A stretch of DNA of 49,490 nucleotides from Ruminococcus flavefaciens. GTDB lineage: Bacteria; Bacillota; Clostridia; Oscillospirales; Ruminococcaceae. Positions within the stretch are counted from its first letter, which is position 1, and every line of letters starts with the position of its first letter. A model generated the notes under the pieces. It was not told where the DNA came from. It ran no database searches and saw nothing but the letters and a program-made list of their open reading frames with translations. Where the stretch lies: contig SVNH01000022.1 in assembly GCA_015067005.1 (NCBI GenBank), forward strand, positions 1 through 49,490, given 5' to 3'. Of the stretch, positions 34,358 to 42,864 are shown in pieces. The translations under genes and the position numbers were made by a program.

Positions 34358-35134
34358 ATGAACAAGAATCTTAGAAAGGCAATCATTGCCGGAAACTGGA
34401 AAATGAACAAGACTCGTCCCGAGGCAAAGGCTCTCCTCGAGGGTATCAAGCCCCTCGTTGCAAATGCTGAGGGCAAGATCGAGGTAATCGCTTGCGTACC
34501 TTTCACAAACCTCGAGACAGCTATCAACACAACTGCCGGCAGCAACGTTAAGATCGGTGCTGAGAACGTTCACTTTGAGAAGAGCGGCGCTTTCACAGGC
34601 GAGATTTCCGCTGATATGCTCACAGAGCTCGGAGTTGAGTACGTTGTTATCGGTCACAGCGAGAGAAGACAGTATTTCGGTGAGACAGACGAGACTGTAA
34701 ACAAGAGAACTATTGCTGCTCTCGAAGCTGGTCTCAAGCCAATCGTTTGCGTAGGCGAACTCAAGTGGGAGCGCGAGTGTAACATCACTGAGGAAGTTAT
34801 CGCTCGTCAGATCAAGCTTGACCTCTGGTCACTCACAGCAGAGCAGGTTAAGAACGTTGTTATCGCTTATGAGCCTGTATGGGCTATTGGTACAGGTCTT
34901 ACAGCTACACCTGATCAGGCTGAGGAAGTTTGTGGATTTATCCGTGCACAGCTTGCAAAGCTTTTTGATCAGGCAACTGCTGACGCTGTTACTATCCAGT
35001 ACGGCGGTTCTATGAACGCTAAGAACGCAGCTGAGCTTCTTGCAAAGCCTAACATCGACGGCGGTCTTATCGGCGGTGCTTCTCTCAAGGCTGAGGACTT
35101 CAACGTTATCGTTCAGTCTGCTGTAAACGGCTGA
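34358..35134 (+). CDS. tpiA: Triosephosphate isomerase
   Basis: Tpi interconverts dihydroxyacetone phosphate and glyceraldehyde 3-phosphate. The 258-aa protein has the substrate-binding AGNWKMNKT, catalytic His in VIGHSERRQYF, and catalytic Glu in AYEPVWAIGTG, with the phosphate-binding GGSMNAKN and GGLIGGASL loops. The length is standard. Codon bias is strong, as in pgk. GGAG lies 8-9 bases before the ATG. Confidence 0.97.
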   Translation: MNKNLRKAIIAGNWKMNKTRPEAKALLEGIKPLVANAEGKIEVIACVPFTNLETAINTTAGSNVKIGAENVHFEKSGAFTGEISADMLTELGVEYVVIGHSERRQYFGETDETVNKRTIAALEAGLKPIVCVGELKWERECNITEEVIARQIKLDLWSLTAEQVKNVVIAYEPVWAIGTGLTATPDQAEEVCGFIRAQLAKLFDQATADAVTIQYGGSMNAKNAAELLAKPNIDGGLIGGASLKAEDFNVIVQSAVNG

Positions 35135-35153
35135 TTAAAAGGAGACTTTCTTT

Positions 35154-35336
35154 ATGAAATACGAATATAAGGTAGATTCATTCGGCTGTACTTTTTCTAC
35201 AAGAGCCAAGTTTACCAAACAGCTTCAAGAAATGATCGACAAATATGCTTCTGAGGGTTGGAGACTTCATTCCTATGAAACTCCGGGTGCACTCGGAGAG
35301 CTTTGTGTTGTTGTATTTTACAGAGAGGTCAACTGA
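35154..35336 (+). CDS. DUF4177-like small protein
   Basis: This 60-aa protein reads as the DUF4177 pattern: YEYKV...KQLQEMIDKYASEGWRLHSYETPG...CVVVFYRE. The function is unknown. AAAAGGAG lies 9-10 bases before the ATG, 19 bp after tpiA, so it is cotranscribed with the glycolytic genes. Confidence 0.75.
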   Translation: MKYEYKVDSFGCTFSTRAKFTKQLQEMIDKYASEGWRLHSYETPGALGELCVVVFYREVN

Positions 35337-35351
35337 AATCTAAAGACTTAA

Positions 35352-35370
35352 GGGCGGATATTATCCGCCC
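35352..35370 (+). other. Intercistronic hairpin before gpmI
   Basis: GGGCGGAT/ATCCGCCC, perfect 8-bp stem with a 3-base loop and no T-run. Its 5' arm repeats the AGGGCGGATA of the hairpin after pgk. Confidence 0.6.
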
Positions 35371-35397
35371 CTGAGTTTGAATGAAAGGAAAATTCAA

Positions 35398-36918
35398 ATG
35401 TCAAAGAAACCCGTAGCACTTATAATCATGGACGGCTTCGGCTACAATCCTGATACATACGGCAATGCAATTGCTGCTGCAAAGAAGCCAAACATTGACA
35501 AATACATGGCTGAGTGTCCCAATACTATCATCGGCGCAAGCGGACTTGATGTAGGTCTGCCTGACGGACAAATGGGCAACTCCGAGGTAGGTCATACCAA
35601 CATTGGTGCAGGACGTATCGTTTACCAGATGCTTGTTAAAATATCCAAGGATATCAAGGACGGCACATTCTTCAACAACAAGGCTATCCTTGACGCTATG
35701 AACAACTGCAAGGAAAAGAACAGCTCACTTCACCTTATGGGACTTCTTTCTCCGGGCGGCGTTCACAGCCACATGGAGCATCTTTACGGTATCGTGGAAA
35801 TGGCTAAGAAGAACGGTCTTGACAAGGTTTACATCCACGCATTCCTTGACGGACGTGACGTTCCGCCTTCATCGGCTGCTGAGTATATGGAAGAGGCAGT
35901 TGCAGAGCTCAAAAAGATCGGTCTCGGCAAGATAGCAACTATTTCCGGACGTTTCTACGCTATGGACAGAGACAACGCTTGGGATCGTGTTGAAAAGGCT
36001 TATGCAGCTCTCGTTTACGGCGAAGGCGTTAAGGAGTCAGATCCTGTACAGGCAATAAAGAATTCCTACGCTAATGAAGTAACTGACGAGTTCATGCTTC
36101 CTACTGTTATTGAGGGCGGTGCTCAGATAAAGGCTGATGACAGTGTTATCTTCTTTAATTTCCGTCCTGACCGTGCAAGACAGATCACACGTTCATTTGT
36201 TGATCCTGAGTTCAGCGGCTTTGAGAGAAAGAATGGATTCTTCCCTGTAAGCTTTGTATGTATGGCTCAGTATGATGCTACTATGCCAAATGTTTCAGTT
36301 GCATACCCGCCGGAGCAGCTTACAATGACTATGGGTGAATACCTTGCTAAGCTCGGCAAAACACAGCTTCGTATCGCTGAGACACAGAAGTATGCTCATG
36401 TCACATTCTTCTTCAACGGCGGCGAGGAAAAGCAGTTTGAGGGCGAGGACAGAATCCTTATCAAGTCGCCTGACGTTCCTACTTTTGATCTTAAGCCGGA
36501 AATGAGTGCTTACGAGGTCTGTGATGCAGTTGTTGATGCTATCAACGCTGACAAGTATGATGTTATCATTCTCAACTATGCAAACTGTGATATGGTCGGA
36601 CACACAGGTGTTTTTGACGCTGCTGTAAAGGCTGTTGAAGCTACTGATGAGTGTGTCGGACGTATGGTCGATGCTATTCTTGCTAAAGGCGGTGCTGCAC
36701 TTATCACAGCAGATCATGGTAATGCCGACAAGATGATGGAACCGGACGGTAGCCCGTTCACTGCTCATACGACAAATCCTGTTCCGCTTATTGCAGTAGG
36801 CGTTGAAGGAAAGCTGACTGAGGGCGGTGTACTTGCAGATCTTGCACCTACAATGCTCGATATTATGGGAGTGCCGCAGCCTGAGGAAATGACGGGTCAT
36901 TCACTTCTTACAAAGTAA
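35398..36918 (+). CDS. gpmI: 2,3-bisphosphoglycerate-independent phosphoglycerate mutase
   Basis: GpmI interconverts 3- and 2-phosphoglycerate using two metal ions (typically Mn2+) and a phosphoserine intermediate. The 506-aa protein has an N-terminal metal site MDGFGYN, the nucleophilic Ser in DGQMGNSEVGHTNIGAGR, the RFYAMDRDNAWDRV and NFRPDRARQITR motifs, and C-terminal NYANCDMVGHTG and ADHGNADKM metal ligands. ATG 35398 follows GAAAGGA by 7 bases; the frame opens seven codons upstream at an unlikely TTG. It completes the pgk-tpiA-gpmI cluster and ends at a UUCG-capped terminator. Confidence 0.97.
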   Translation: MSKKPVALIIMDGFGYNPDTYGNAIAAAKKPNIDKYMAECPNTIIGASGLDVGLPDGQMGNSEVGHTNIGAGRIVYQMLVKISKDIKDGTFFNNKAILDAMNNCKEKNSSLHLMGLLSPGGVHSHMEHLYGIVEMAKKNGLDKVYIHAFLDGRDVPPSSAAEYMEEAVAELKKIGLGKIATISGRFYAMDRDNAWDRVEKAYAALVYGEGVKESDPVQAIKNSYANEVTDEFMLPTVIEGGAQIKADDSVIFFNFRPDRARQITRSFVDPEFSGFERKNGFFPVSFVCMAQYDATMPNVSVAYPPEQLTMTMGEYLAKLGKTQLRIAETQKYAHVTFFFNGGEEKQFEGEDRILIKSPDVPTFDLKPEMSAYEVCDAVVDAINADKYDVIILNYANCDMVGHTGVFDAAVKAVEATDECVGRMVDAILAKGGAALITADHGNADKMMEPDGSPFTAHTTNPVPLIAVGVEGKLTEGGVLADLAPTMLDIMGVPQPEEMTGHSLLTK

Positions 36919-36925
36919 TATATAT

Positions 36926-36953
36926 GGCTGCTGCTTCGGCGGCAGCCTTCTTT
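36926..36953 (+). terminator. Terminator of the glycolytic cluster
   Basis: GGCTGCTGC/GCGGCAGCC stem with a TTCG tetraloop, then TTCTTT. Confidence 0.8.
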
Positions 36954-36969
36954 GGTATACGGAGTTAAT

Positions 36970-37455
36970 ATGGACTACATCATCAGAGAATTGAAACAGG
37001 ACGAATACAATCTTCTTGAAGACTTCCTTTATGAGGCTATCTTTATACCCGAAGGAGTTGAAGCTCCGCCGAGAGATATAATAAAACGTCCGGAATTGCA
37101 GGTATATATCCAGAACTTCGGTGAACGAACAGGGGATATGTGTCTTGCAGCTGAAACGGACGGCAGGGTAGTCGGAGCTGTATGGGTACGTATAATGAAC
37201 GATTACGGTCACATAGATGATGAAACGCCTTCGTTTGCAATTTCGCTGTATAAGGAGTACAGAAACAAAGGCATAGGCACAGTACTTATGCAGGAAATGC
37301 TTAAAAAGCTCATCAGATCGGGATATAAACGTGCTTCACTTGCTGTACAGAAGGAAAACTATGCAGTTAAGATGTACATGAAGCTTGGATTTGAGATATT
37401 TGATGAAAACGAAGAGGAGTACATCATGCTATGTCGGTTAGAGGAAATGAGGTGA
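36970..37455 (+). CDS. GNAT-family N-acetyltransferase
   Basis: The 161-aa protein has the GNAT fold: an N-terminal YIIRELKQDEYNLLEDFLY strand-helix, the acetyl-CoA pyrophosphate loop in YRNKGIGTVLMQEML (R/Q-x-x-G-x-G/A type), and C-terminal NYAVKMYMKLGFEIF. The acceptor is unknown. ATG 36970 follows GGAG by 5 bases. It lies 4 bp before the next small gene. Confidence 0.9.
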   Translation: MDYIIRELKQDEYNLLEDFLYEAIFIPEGVEAPPRDIIKRPELQVYIQNFGERTGDMCLAAETDGRVVGAVWVRIMNDYGHIDDETPSFAISLYKEYRNKGIGTVLMQEMLKKLIRSGYKRASLAVQKENYAVKMYMKLGFEIFDENEEEYIMLCRLEEMR

Positions 37456-37459
37456 GTAT

Positions 37460-37687
37460 ATGAATCCGGTGAATGCGATTAAATACCTTAATCTTATAAA
37501 TAAATTCAAGGCAAATCACCCGAAGCTGCCGCAGTTTATAAAGGCGGCAGGTACTATTGCTGATGTCGGAACAGTTATTGAGATCGCTGTTACTACGTCT
37601 GAGGGTAAAAAGATAGTTGCAAATGTCAAGCTTAACGAAGATGACATGAATACTATAAAGGAAATAAAAGAACTTCGTGCAAAGTAG
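37460..37687 (+). CDS. Small soluble protein of unknown function
   Basis: This 75-aa protein is unrecognised. A basic N-terminal helix (about 5-28) is followed by a short hydrophobic stretch (AAGTIADVGTVIEIAVTT), too polar for a clear membrane helix, and an acidic end. AGGTGA lies 4-5 bases before the ATG and the gene is 4 bp from the GNAT gene, so it is cotranscribed with it. Confidence 0.68.
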   Translation: MNPVNAIKYLNLINKFKANHPKLPQFIKAAGTIADVGTVIEIAVTTSEGKKIVANVKLNEDDMNTIKEIKELRAK

Positions 37688-37706
37688 TATATGGTAACAT
37701 TAATGC

Positions 37707-37740
37707 AAAAGTCCGAAGGCGCTGCGGCTTTCGGACTTTT
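37707..37740. terminator. Bidirectional terminator
   Basis: AAAAGTCCGAA/TTCGGACTTTT, with further GC in the loop. It serves the plus-strand small gene and the convergent antiporter gene. Confidence 0.9.
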
Positions 37741-37754
37741 ATACTTATAGGATT

Positions 37755-38978
37755 TTACGATTTTACCAACTCTTTTTCCTCTTTTTCGCTGACGTTTGCA
37801 TCTACATCGGTATTACTGTTTCGATAAAGCAGCTTCAGGATTATCGGAGTTGAAATAGAAGAAACTATTATAAGAAGGATAACTGATGCGAAATACTTTT
37901 CATCAAGCATTTCTACGGAAAGACCTTTCTGTGCAACGATCAGGGCTACTTCGCCGCGAGTCATCATACCTACGCCGACTTTAAGACTGTCGCGCAGATT
38001 ATACCGCATCAGTTTTGCAGTAAGACCGCAGCCTATGACTTTAGTTGCAAGTGCTACTAAAACAAATCCCAGCGAGAAGAGAGCGAGTTCTTTATTGAAT
38101 CCGCTGAGAGTTGTTTTCAGACCGATACTTGCAAAGAATACCGGACCGAATATCATGTAAGAGTTGATGTCTATCTTACGTGCGATATAGTCTGAATCGC
38201 TGAGACTGCAAAGAATGAGACCAGCGACATATGCACCGGTTATATCAGCTATACCGAAGAATTCTTCAGCTGCGAAAGCCATGAACATACAGAGTGCAAG
38301 ACCAAGTATCGGGATCCTTCTCTGGTGAGGATGGCGTTTATCAATGTATTTGAAAATGTAATACATAACAAAGCCGAGTGCAAAACTCAGAACAATGAAA
38401 AGACCGGTGTGTATCAGGACATCGGTAGGTTTTGAGTCCGGGTTCTTGAATCCAATGACAAATGTAAGAACTATGATACCGATAACGTCATCAATAATGG
38501 CGGAACTCATAATGAGTGTGCCGATCGACTCTTTAAGGTGACCGAGTTCTTTAAGTGTCTGGACAGTTATGCCTACCGAGGTTGCGGTCATGATAGTTCC
38601 GATGAATACAGCGCGGTAAAAGCCTTCGCTTCCGATTGAACTGAATCCATAGAATGAACTGTAAAGCAGCGTACCGCCGACGAGTGGGACAAATACACCA
38701 ACGCAGGCGACAATAAGGGCTTTCGGACCTGTTTTCAGCAGGTCGCGCATATTAGTTTCAAGTCCGGCACCGAACATAAGCATTACAACGCCTATCTCAG
38801 CGATAAGTGACAGGTAATCCGAGTTACCTACGATACCAAAGCAGCAGGGACCTATGACAAGTCCTGCTATGATCTCACCAACGACCTGCGGAGCTTTCAG
38901 CTTTTGAGCGATAAGTCCGCAAAGCTTAGCTGAAACGATTATGATAGAAAGATCTCTGAAGAAGTCTATCCTGTCCAA
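37755..38978 (-). CDS. Cation:proton antiporter, CPA2 family
   Basis: The 407-aa membrane protein has about 12 helices and exchanges Na+ or K+ for H+. LKAPQVVGEIIAGLVIGP near residue 28 and MSSAIIDDVIGIIVL (the paired acidic ion-binding motif) place it with KefB/NapA-type CPA2 transporters. It ends after the transmembrane domain with a short acidic tail, without RCK/TrkA-N domains. The start is TTG (38976-38978) with AAGGA 9 bases upstream; the nearby ATG leads straight to a stop. It has its own promoter. Confidence 0.92.
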   Translation of the reverse strand: MDRIDFFRDLSIIIVSAKLCGLIAQKLKAPQVVGEIIAGLVIGPCCFGIVGNSDYLSLIAEIGVVMLMFGAGLETNMRDLLKTGPKALIVACVGVFVPLVGGTLLYSSFYGFSSIGSEGFYRAVFIGTIMTATSVGITVQTLKELGHLKESIGTLIMSSAIIDDVIGIIVLTFVIGFKNPDSKPTDVLIHTGLFIVLSFALGFVMYYIFKYIDKRHPHQRRIPILGLALCMFMAFAAEEFFGIADITGAYVAGLILCSLSDSDYIARKIDINSYMIFGPVFFASIGLKTTLSGFNKELALFSLGFVLVALATKVIGCGLTAKLMRYNLRDSLKVGVGMMTRGEVALIVAQKGLSVEMLDEKYFASVILLIIVSSISTPIILKLLYRNSNTDVDANVSEKEEKELVKS

Positions 38979-39010
38979 TTAACTCATTCCTTTTAATAAT
39001 ATCTGTAATA

Positions 39011-39039
39011 ATTATAACACTCGATATAGGTATTTGCAA
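39011..39039 (-). promoter_or_regulatory. Sigma-A promoter of the antiporter gene
   Basis: Minus-strand TTGCAA (39034-39039), 17 bp, TATAAT (39011-39016). Confidence 0.83.
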
Positions 39040-39090
39040 TAGGACGCAGTTATTTTAAAATAAAAAAAATTAGAAATTTTGCTGTTAGTG

Positions 39091-39119
39091 TTGCAAATAT
39101 TTGTAGAATGTAGTATAAT
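39091..39119 (+). promoter_or_regulatory. Sigma-A promoter of asnB-HD-pyrB
   Basis: TTGCAA (39091-39096), 17 bp, TATAAT (39114-39119), 29 bp upstream of asnB; divergent from the antiporter promoter. Confidence 0.83.
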
Positions 39120-39148
39120 ATTCTATTAGGAAGAAGGAGGCTATGCAT

Positions 39149-41020
39149 ATGTGCGGAATAGTTGGTTTTACAAATACAATTGACAATGCAGAAACTGTTC
39201 TCGGGGAAATGATGGATCGTATACGTCATCGCGGCCCGGATGCTGAAGGAAAATATGTTGATAATTCTGTTGCTCTTGGTCATAGAAGACTTAGTATCAT
39301 TGACGTATCTTCTCAGGGGGATCAGCCTATTTTCAATGAAGACGGTTCATGCGTTATAGTTTTCAACGGAGAGATATATAATTATCAGAGCATACGTCAG
39401 AAGCTTACAGCTGCCGGTCATGTTTTCAGGACAAATACCGATACAGAGGTACTGATACACGGTTATGAAGAATACGGCGAAAAAATGCTCAATATGCTCC
39501 GCGGAATGTTCTCATTCGTTATATGGGATAAGAATAAGAAGGAACTCTTTGGTGCAAGGGATTTCTTTGGCATAAAGCCTATGTACTATGCTGAAATGGA
39601 CGGAACATTTATGTTCGGTTCTGAGATAAAGAGCTTTTTGTCACATCCGGCATTTGAAAAGGAACTGAATACATCTGCTCTTGAAAATTATCTCACATTT
39701 CAGTATTCGCCTACAAGTGCTACTTTTTTCAAGCACGTTTATAAATTACAGCCTGCTCATTATTTCAGATATGGTCATGGCAAGCTTACTATAAAGCGTT
39801 ACTGGGACATTCATTTCAACTCTGATAACTCCCAGACAATAGATGGCTGGGTAAGTAAGATCTCAAAGACCTTCAAGGATTCAGTAGAAGCTCATAAAAT
39901 AGCTGATGTTGAGGTTGGATCGTTCCTTTCGAGCGGTGTTGATTCAAGTTATGTTGCAGCAGTAGCTGATGTTGATAAGACATTTACAGTCGGATTCGGT
40001 TCTGACGAAAAATATAATGAGATCGGCTGGGCAAAGAAATTCTCATATGCGATCGGCAAGGAAAACAACAGCAAAGTTATAACTCCTGAGGAATATTGGG
40101 GAAGTCTTTCAAAGATACAGTATCATATGGATGAGCCGCTTGCAGATCCTTCGGCAGTTGCCCTTTACTTTGTATGTAACATAGCAGCTGAAAAGGTCAA
40201 AGTCGTACTTTCAGGCGAAGGTGCAGATGAGATATTCGGTGGATACAATGTTTACAGTGATCCTGACGGTACTTTGTACGATAAGCTTCCGCGCGGACTG
40301 AAGAGGGGAATCGGCTCTATTGCTGCTAAACTTCCGGCAAAGAGGGGAGTAAACTTCTTTGTAAGAAAGGGCAAGGATGTTGAGGAAAGGTTTATTGGAA
40401 ATGCCTATATGTTCACTCCTGAGCAGCGCAAATCACTTCTGAAGATAGAAACGGATGCTCCGAAGCCTACTGACATAACCAGACCGTATTTTGAAAAAGT
40501 CAAGGATGCTGATGACGTTACCAAAATGCAGTATCTTGATCTTCATCTCTGGATGGCAGGCGATATACTTCTCAAAGCTGATAAGATGAGCATGGCAAAT
40601 TCACTTGAACTCAGAGTTCCGTTTCTTGATACAAGCGTTATGCGCCTTGCAGAGAGCATACCAACGAGGTATCGTGTAACCCATGAGAAGGGGACTGATG
40701 AAACTAAGTATATAACCAAATATGCTATGCGTCTTGCTGCTCAGAAGGATACTCCGAAGGAGACTGCCAAAACAGCTTCAAAGAAGAAACTTGGATTTCC
40801 TGTGCCGATAAGAGTGTGGCTCAAGGAGGATAAGTATTACAATATTGTCCGCGAGGCTTTTGAGAGTGAAGCATCAGAAAAGTATTTCAACAGAGAACCG
40901 CTCATAAAGCTCCTTGATGATCATAAAGAGGGCAAAGCTGACAACAGCCGTAAGATATGGACTGTGTTCTCGTTCCTTGTCTGGTATAAAGTATATTTTG
41001 AAAATAACGGTGCATATTGA
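39149..41020 (+). CDS. asnB: Asparagine synthase, glutamine-hydrolysing
   Basis: AsnB makes asparagine from aspartate, glutamine and ATP. The 623-aa protein has an N-terminal Ntn glutaminase domain starting MCGIVGF, where Cys2 becomes the nucleophile, followed by the synthetase domain with the PP-loop GSFLSSGVDSSYVAA, VVLSGEGADEIFGGYN and LELRVPFLDTSVM. I choose ATG 39149, not 39143, because it is 8 bases after GGAGG and exposes the catalytic cysteine. HD-domain and pyrB genes follow after about 20 bp each; asnB and pyrB both draw on aspartate. Confidence 0.95.
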   Translation: MCGIVGFTNTIDNAETVLGEMMDRIRHRGPDAEGKYVDNSVALGHRRLSIIDVSSQGDQPIFNEDGSCVIVFNGEIYNYQSIRQKLTAAGHVFRTNTDTEVLIHGYEEYGEKMLNMLRGMFSFVIWDKNKKELFGARDFFGIKPMYYAEMDGTFMFGSEIKSFLSHPAFEKELNTSALENYLTFQYSPTSATFFKHVYKLQPAHYFRYGHGKLTIKRYWDIHFNSDNSQTIDGWVSKISKTFKDSVEAHKIADVEVGSFLSSGVDSSYVAAVADVDKTFTVGFGSDEKYNEIGWAKKFSYAIGKENNSKVITPEEYWGSLSKIQYHMDEPLADPSAVALYFVCNIAAEKVKVVLSGEGADEIFGGYNVYSDPDGTLYDKLPRGLKRGIGSIAAKLPAKRGVNFFVRKGKDVEERFIGNAYMFTPEQRKSLLKIETDAPKPTDITRPYFEKVKDADDVTKMQYLDLHLWMAGDILLKADKMSMANSLELRVPFLDTSVMRLAESIPTRYRVTHEKGTDETKYITKYAMRLAAQKDTPKETAKTASKKKLGFPVPIRVWLKEDKYYNIVREAFESEASEKYFNREPLIKLLDDHKEGKADNSRKIWTVFSFLVWYKVYFENNGAY

Positions 41021-41040
41021 CCCGGTATTAAGGAGATCTT

Positions 41041-41709
41041 ATGGCAAGCATAGTAACATACAAATATATAAAGCAGAACCCCGATATTATGGAGTATATA
41101 AGCCGTGCGGACAGAGCTCTTGAAGCGCAGGGATATACTGAGCATTCATTTGCTCATGTTGAGCGAGTTGCGGCAACTTCAAGCATGATCCTCACTACTC
41201 TTGGATATGATGAAAGAACTGTTGAACTTGCACGTATAGCTTCGATTATGCATGACATCGGAAATGTTATAAACAGAGTTGACCATGCTCAGAGCGGTGC
41301 GGTAATGGCATTCAGACTTCTTGATAACCTTAGTATGCCGGCTGATGAGATATGCTCTGTAATATCTGCTATCGGTAATCACGATGAAGGAACAGGTCAG
41401 CCACTTGATGCGATCTCGGCAGCGCTTATTATCGGAGATAAGACTGATGTAAGGCGTTCAAGAGTCAGGAATAATGATTTTCTTACATTTGATATTCATG
41501 ACCGTGTAAATTATGCCGTTGAGGTATCAAATATATCTTTCAGCGAAGATAAAAGCTCGATAATCCTCGAACTTGTTATTGATACTGAAATTTCACCTGT
41601 TATGGAATACTTTGAGATATTTATGGACAGAATGATACTTTGCAGAAGAGCATCGGAGTTCCTTAAAGTGAATTTTGAAATGATAATTAATGGAAGTAAA
41701 ATTCTTTGA
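41041..41709 (+). CDS. HD-domain phosphohydrolase
   Basis: The 222-aa protein has an HD metal-dependent hydrolase domain: HSFAHVERVAATSSMIL and IASIMHDIGN (the HD pair), DHAQSGAVMAFRLL, VISAIGNHDEGTG and IGDKTDVRRSRVR. The substrate is unknown; candidates are nucleotides or a cyclic nucleotide. GGAG lies 5 bases before the ATG. It sits 20 bp after asnB and 21 bp before pyrB, so it is cotranscribed with both. Confidence 0.88.
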   Translation: MASIVTYKYIKQNPDIMEYISRADRALEAQGYTEHSFAHVERVAATSSMILTTLGYDERTVELARIASIMHDIGNVINRVDHAQSGAVMAFRLLDNLSMPADEICSVISAIGNHDEGTGQPLDAISAALIIGDKTDVRRSRVRNNDFLTFDIHDRVNYAVEVSNISFSEDKSSIILELVIDTEISPVMEYFEIFMDRMILCRRASEFLKVNFEMIINGSKIL

Positions 41710-41730
41710 TATATAGCGGAGGTAAAAAAT

Positions 41731-42813
41731 ATGCATTCAGAATATCAGCACCTTATTGATCTGAGCGATTATCCGGTTTCATGGTGGAAGAAAGTTGTTG
41801 AGCTCGGAGAAGAAATACGCAATGATCCGGCAAAATTTGCACACGAGTGTGACGGAAAGGTCATGGCAACTCTTTTCTATGAGCCGTCAACAAGAACGCA
41901 GATGTCCTTCCAGACCGCTATGATACGCCTTGGCGGAAAGATAATCGGATTTGATAATCCTGCAAATTCATCGGTGTCAAAAGGTGAGACTATCAAGGAT
42001 ACCACCAAGATCGTAAGCAATTATGCTGATGTACTTGTAATGCGCCATCCTATTGCCGGCGCTGCAAAAGCTGCGTCACTTACAGCTGACTGCCCTGTTA
42101 TAAACGCAGGGGACGGGGGACACCTGCATCCTACTCAGACTCTTACAGATCTTCTTACACTAAAGATCGAGAAAAAAACACTTTCAGGTCTTACAATAGG
42201 TATGTGCGGCGATCTTATAAATGGCAGAACTGTTCATTCATTATGCAAGGCACTAAGTATGTTCAAGGATAATAAGTTTGTGTTTATTTCAACACCCGAA
42301 CTCAGGATGCCTGCTTATATAAAGGATATTATCAAGGCAAACGGAAGCACATATATAGAGGTAAACACGCTTGAAGAGACAATTGGCTCACTTGATGTTC
42401 TTTATATGACAAGGATTCAACAGGAAAGATTTGCAAGCCGTGAAGATTATCTGGCTCAGAAAAATACATACGTCCTTGACAGAAAGAAAATGCTGCTTGC
42501 TAAGAGCGATATGATCGTGATGCATCCGCTTCCAAGAGTTGATGAGATAACGGTAGATGTTGATGACGACAGCCGTGCGAAATACTTTACACAGGCTAAA
42601 TACGGTGTATTTGTCAGAATGGCTCTGATACTCACGATACTTCGTGACAAAAAATCCTCTGAAACGCTTAAAGGTAAGGTTTACGCCGGTGTTAAGTGTA
42701 ATAATCCGAAATGTATCACCAATCATGAAGAGTATCTTCCGAAGAGTTTCCGTTCAAGCAGAGATGAAACATTGCTTGAGTGCGAATACTGCGATGAAAG
42801 AAAACTTATATAA
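41731..42813 (+). CDS. pyrB: Aspartate carbamoyltransferase catalytic chain fused to a PyrI-like zinc domain
   Basis: PyrB condenses carbamoyl phosphate and aspartate in pyrimidine synthesis. The 360-aa protein has the carbamoyl-phosphate loop FYEPSTRTQMSF, DGGHLHPTQTLTDLL, and the MHPLPRVDEI aspartate-site motif, which separate it from ornithine carbamoyltransferase. It ends in a ~45-residue extension with C323-x4-C328 and C351-x2-C354, matching the zinc-binding C-terminal domain of the regulatory chain PyrI (spacing 5-23-3 against 5-24-3 in E. coli). The allosteric nucleotide-binding half of PyrI is absent. GGAGG lies 8 bases before the ATG. It is last in the asnB operon. Confidence 0.93.
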   Translation: MHSEYQHLIDLSDYPVSWWKKVVELGEEIRNDPAKFAHECDGKVMATLFYEPSTRTQMSFQTAMIRLGGKIIGFDNPANSSVSKGETIKDTTKIVSNYADVLVMRHPIAGAAKAASLTADCPVINAGDGGHLHPTQTLTDLLTLKIEKKTLSGLTIGMCGDLINGRTVHSLCKALSMFKDNKFVFISTPELRMPAYIKDIIKANGSTYIEVNTLEETIGSLDVLYMTRIQQERFASREDYLAQKNTYVLDRKKMLLAKSDMIVMHPLPRVDEITVDVDDDSRAKYFTQAKYGVFVRMALILTILRDKKSSETLKGKVYAGVKCNNPKCITNHEEYLPKSFRSSRDETLLECEYCDERKLI

Positions 42814-42815
42814 AT

Positions 42816-42855
42816 AAAAAAATGAAGCGCAGCGAGGAGAACTTGCTGCGCTTTT
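42816..42855. terminator. Terminator between pyrB and the Xer gene
   Basis: AAGCGCAGC/GCTGCGCTT stem (42825-42853) with TT on the plus strand and CATTTTTTT on the minus strand; it serves both convergent genes. Confidence 0.85.
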
Positions 42856-42864
42856 AGTGTTATG

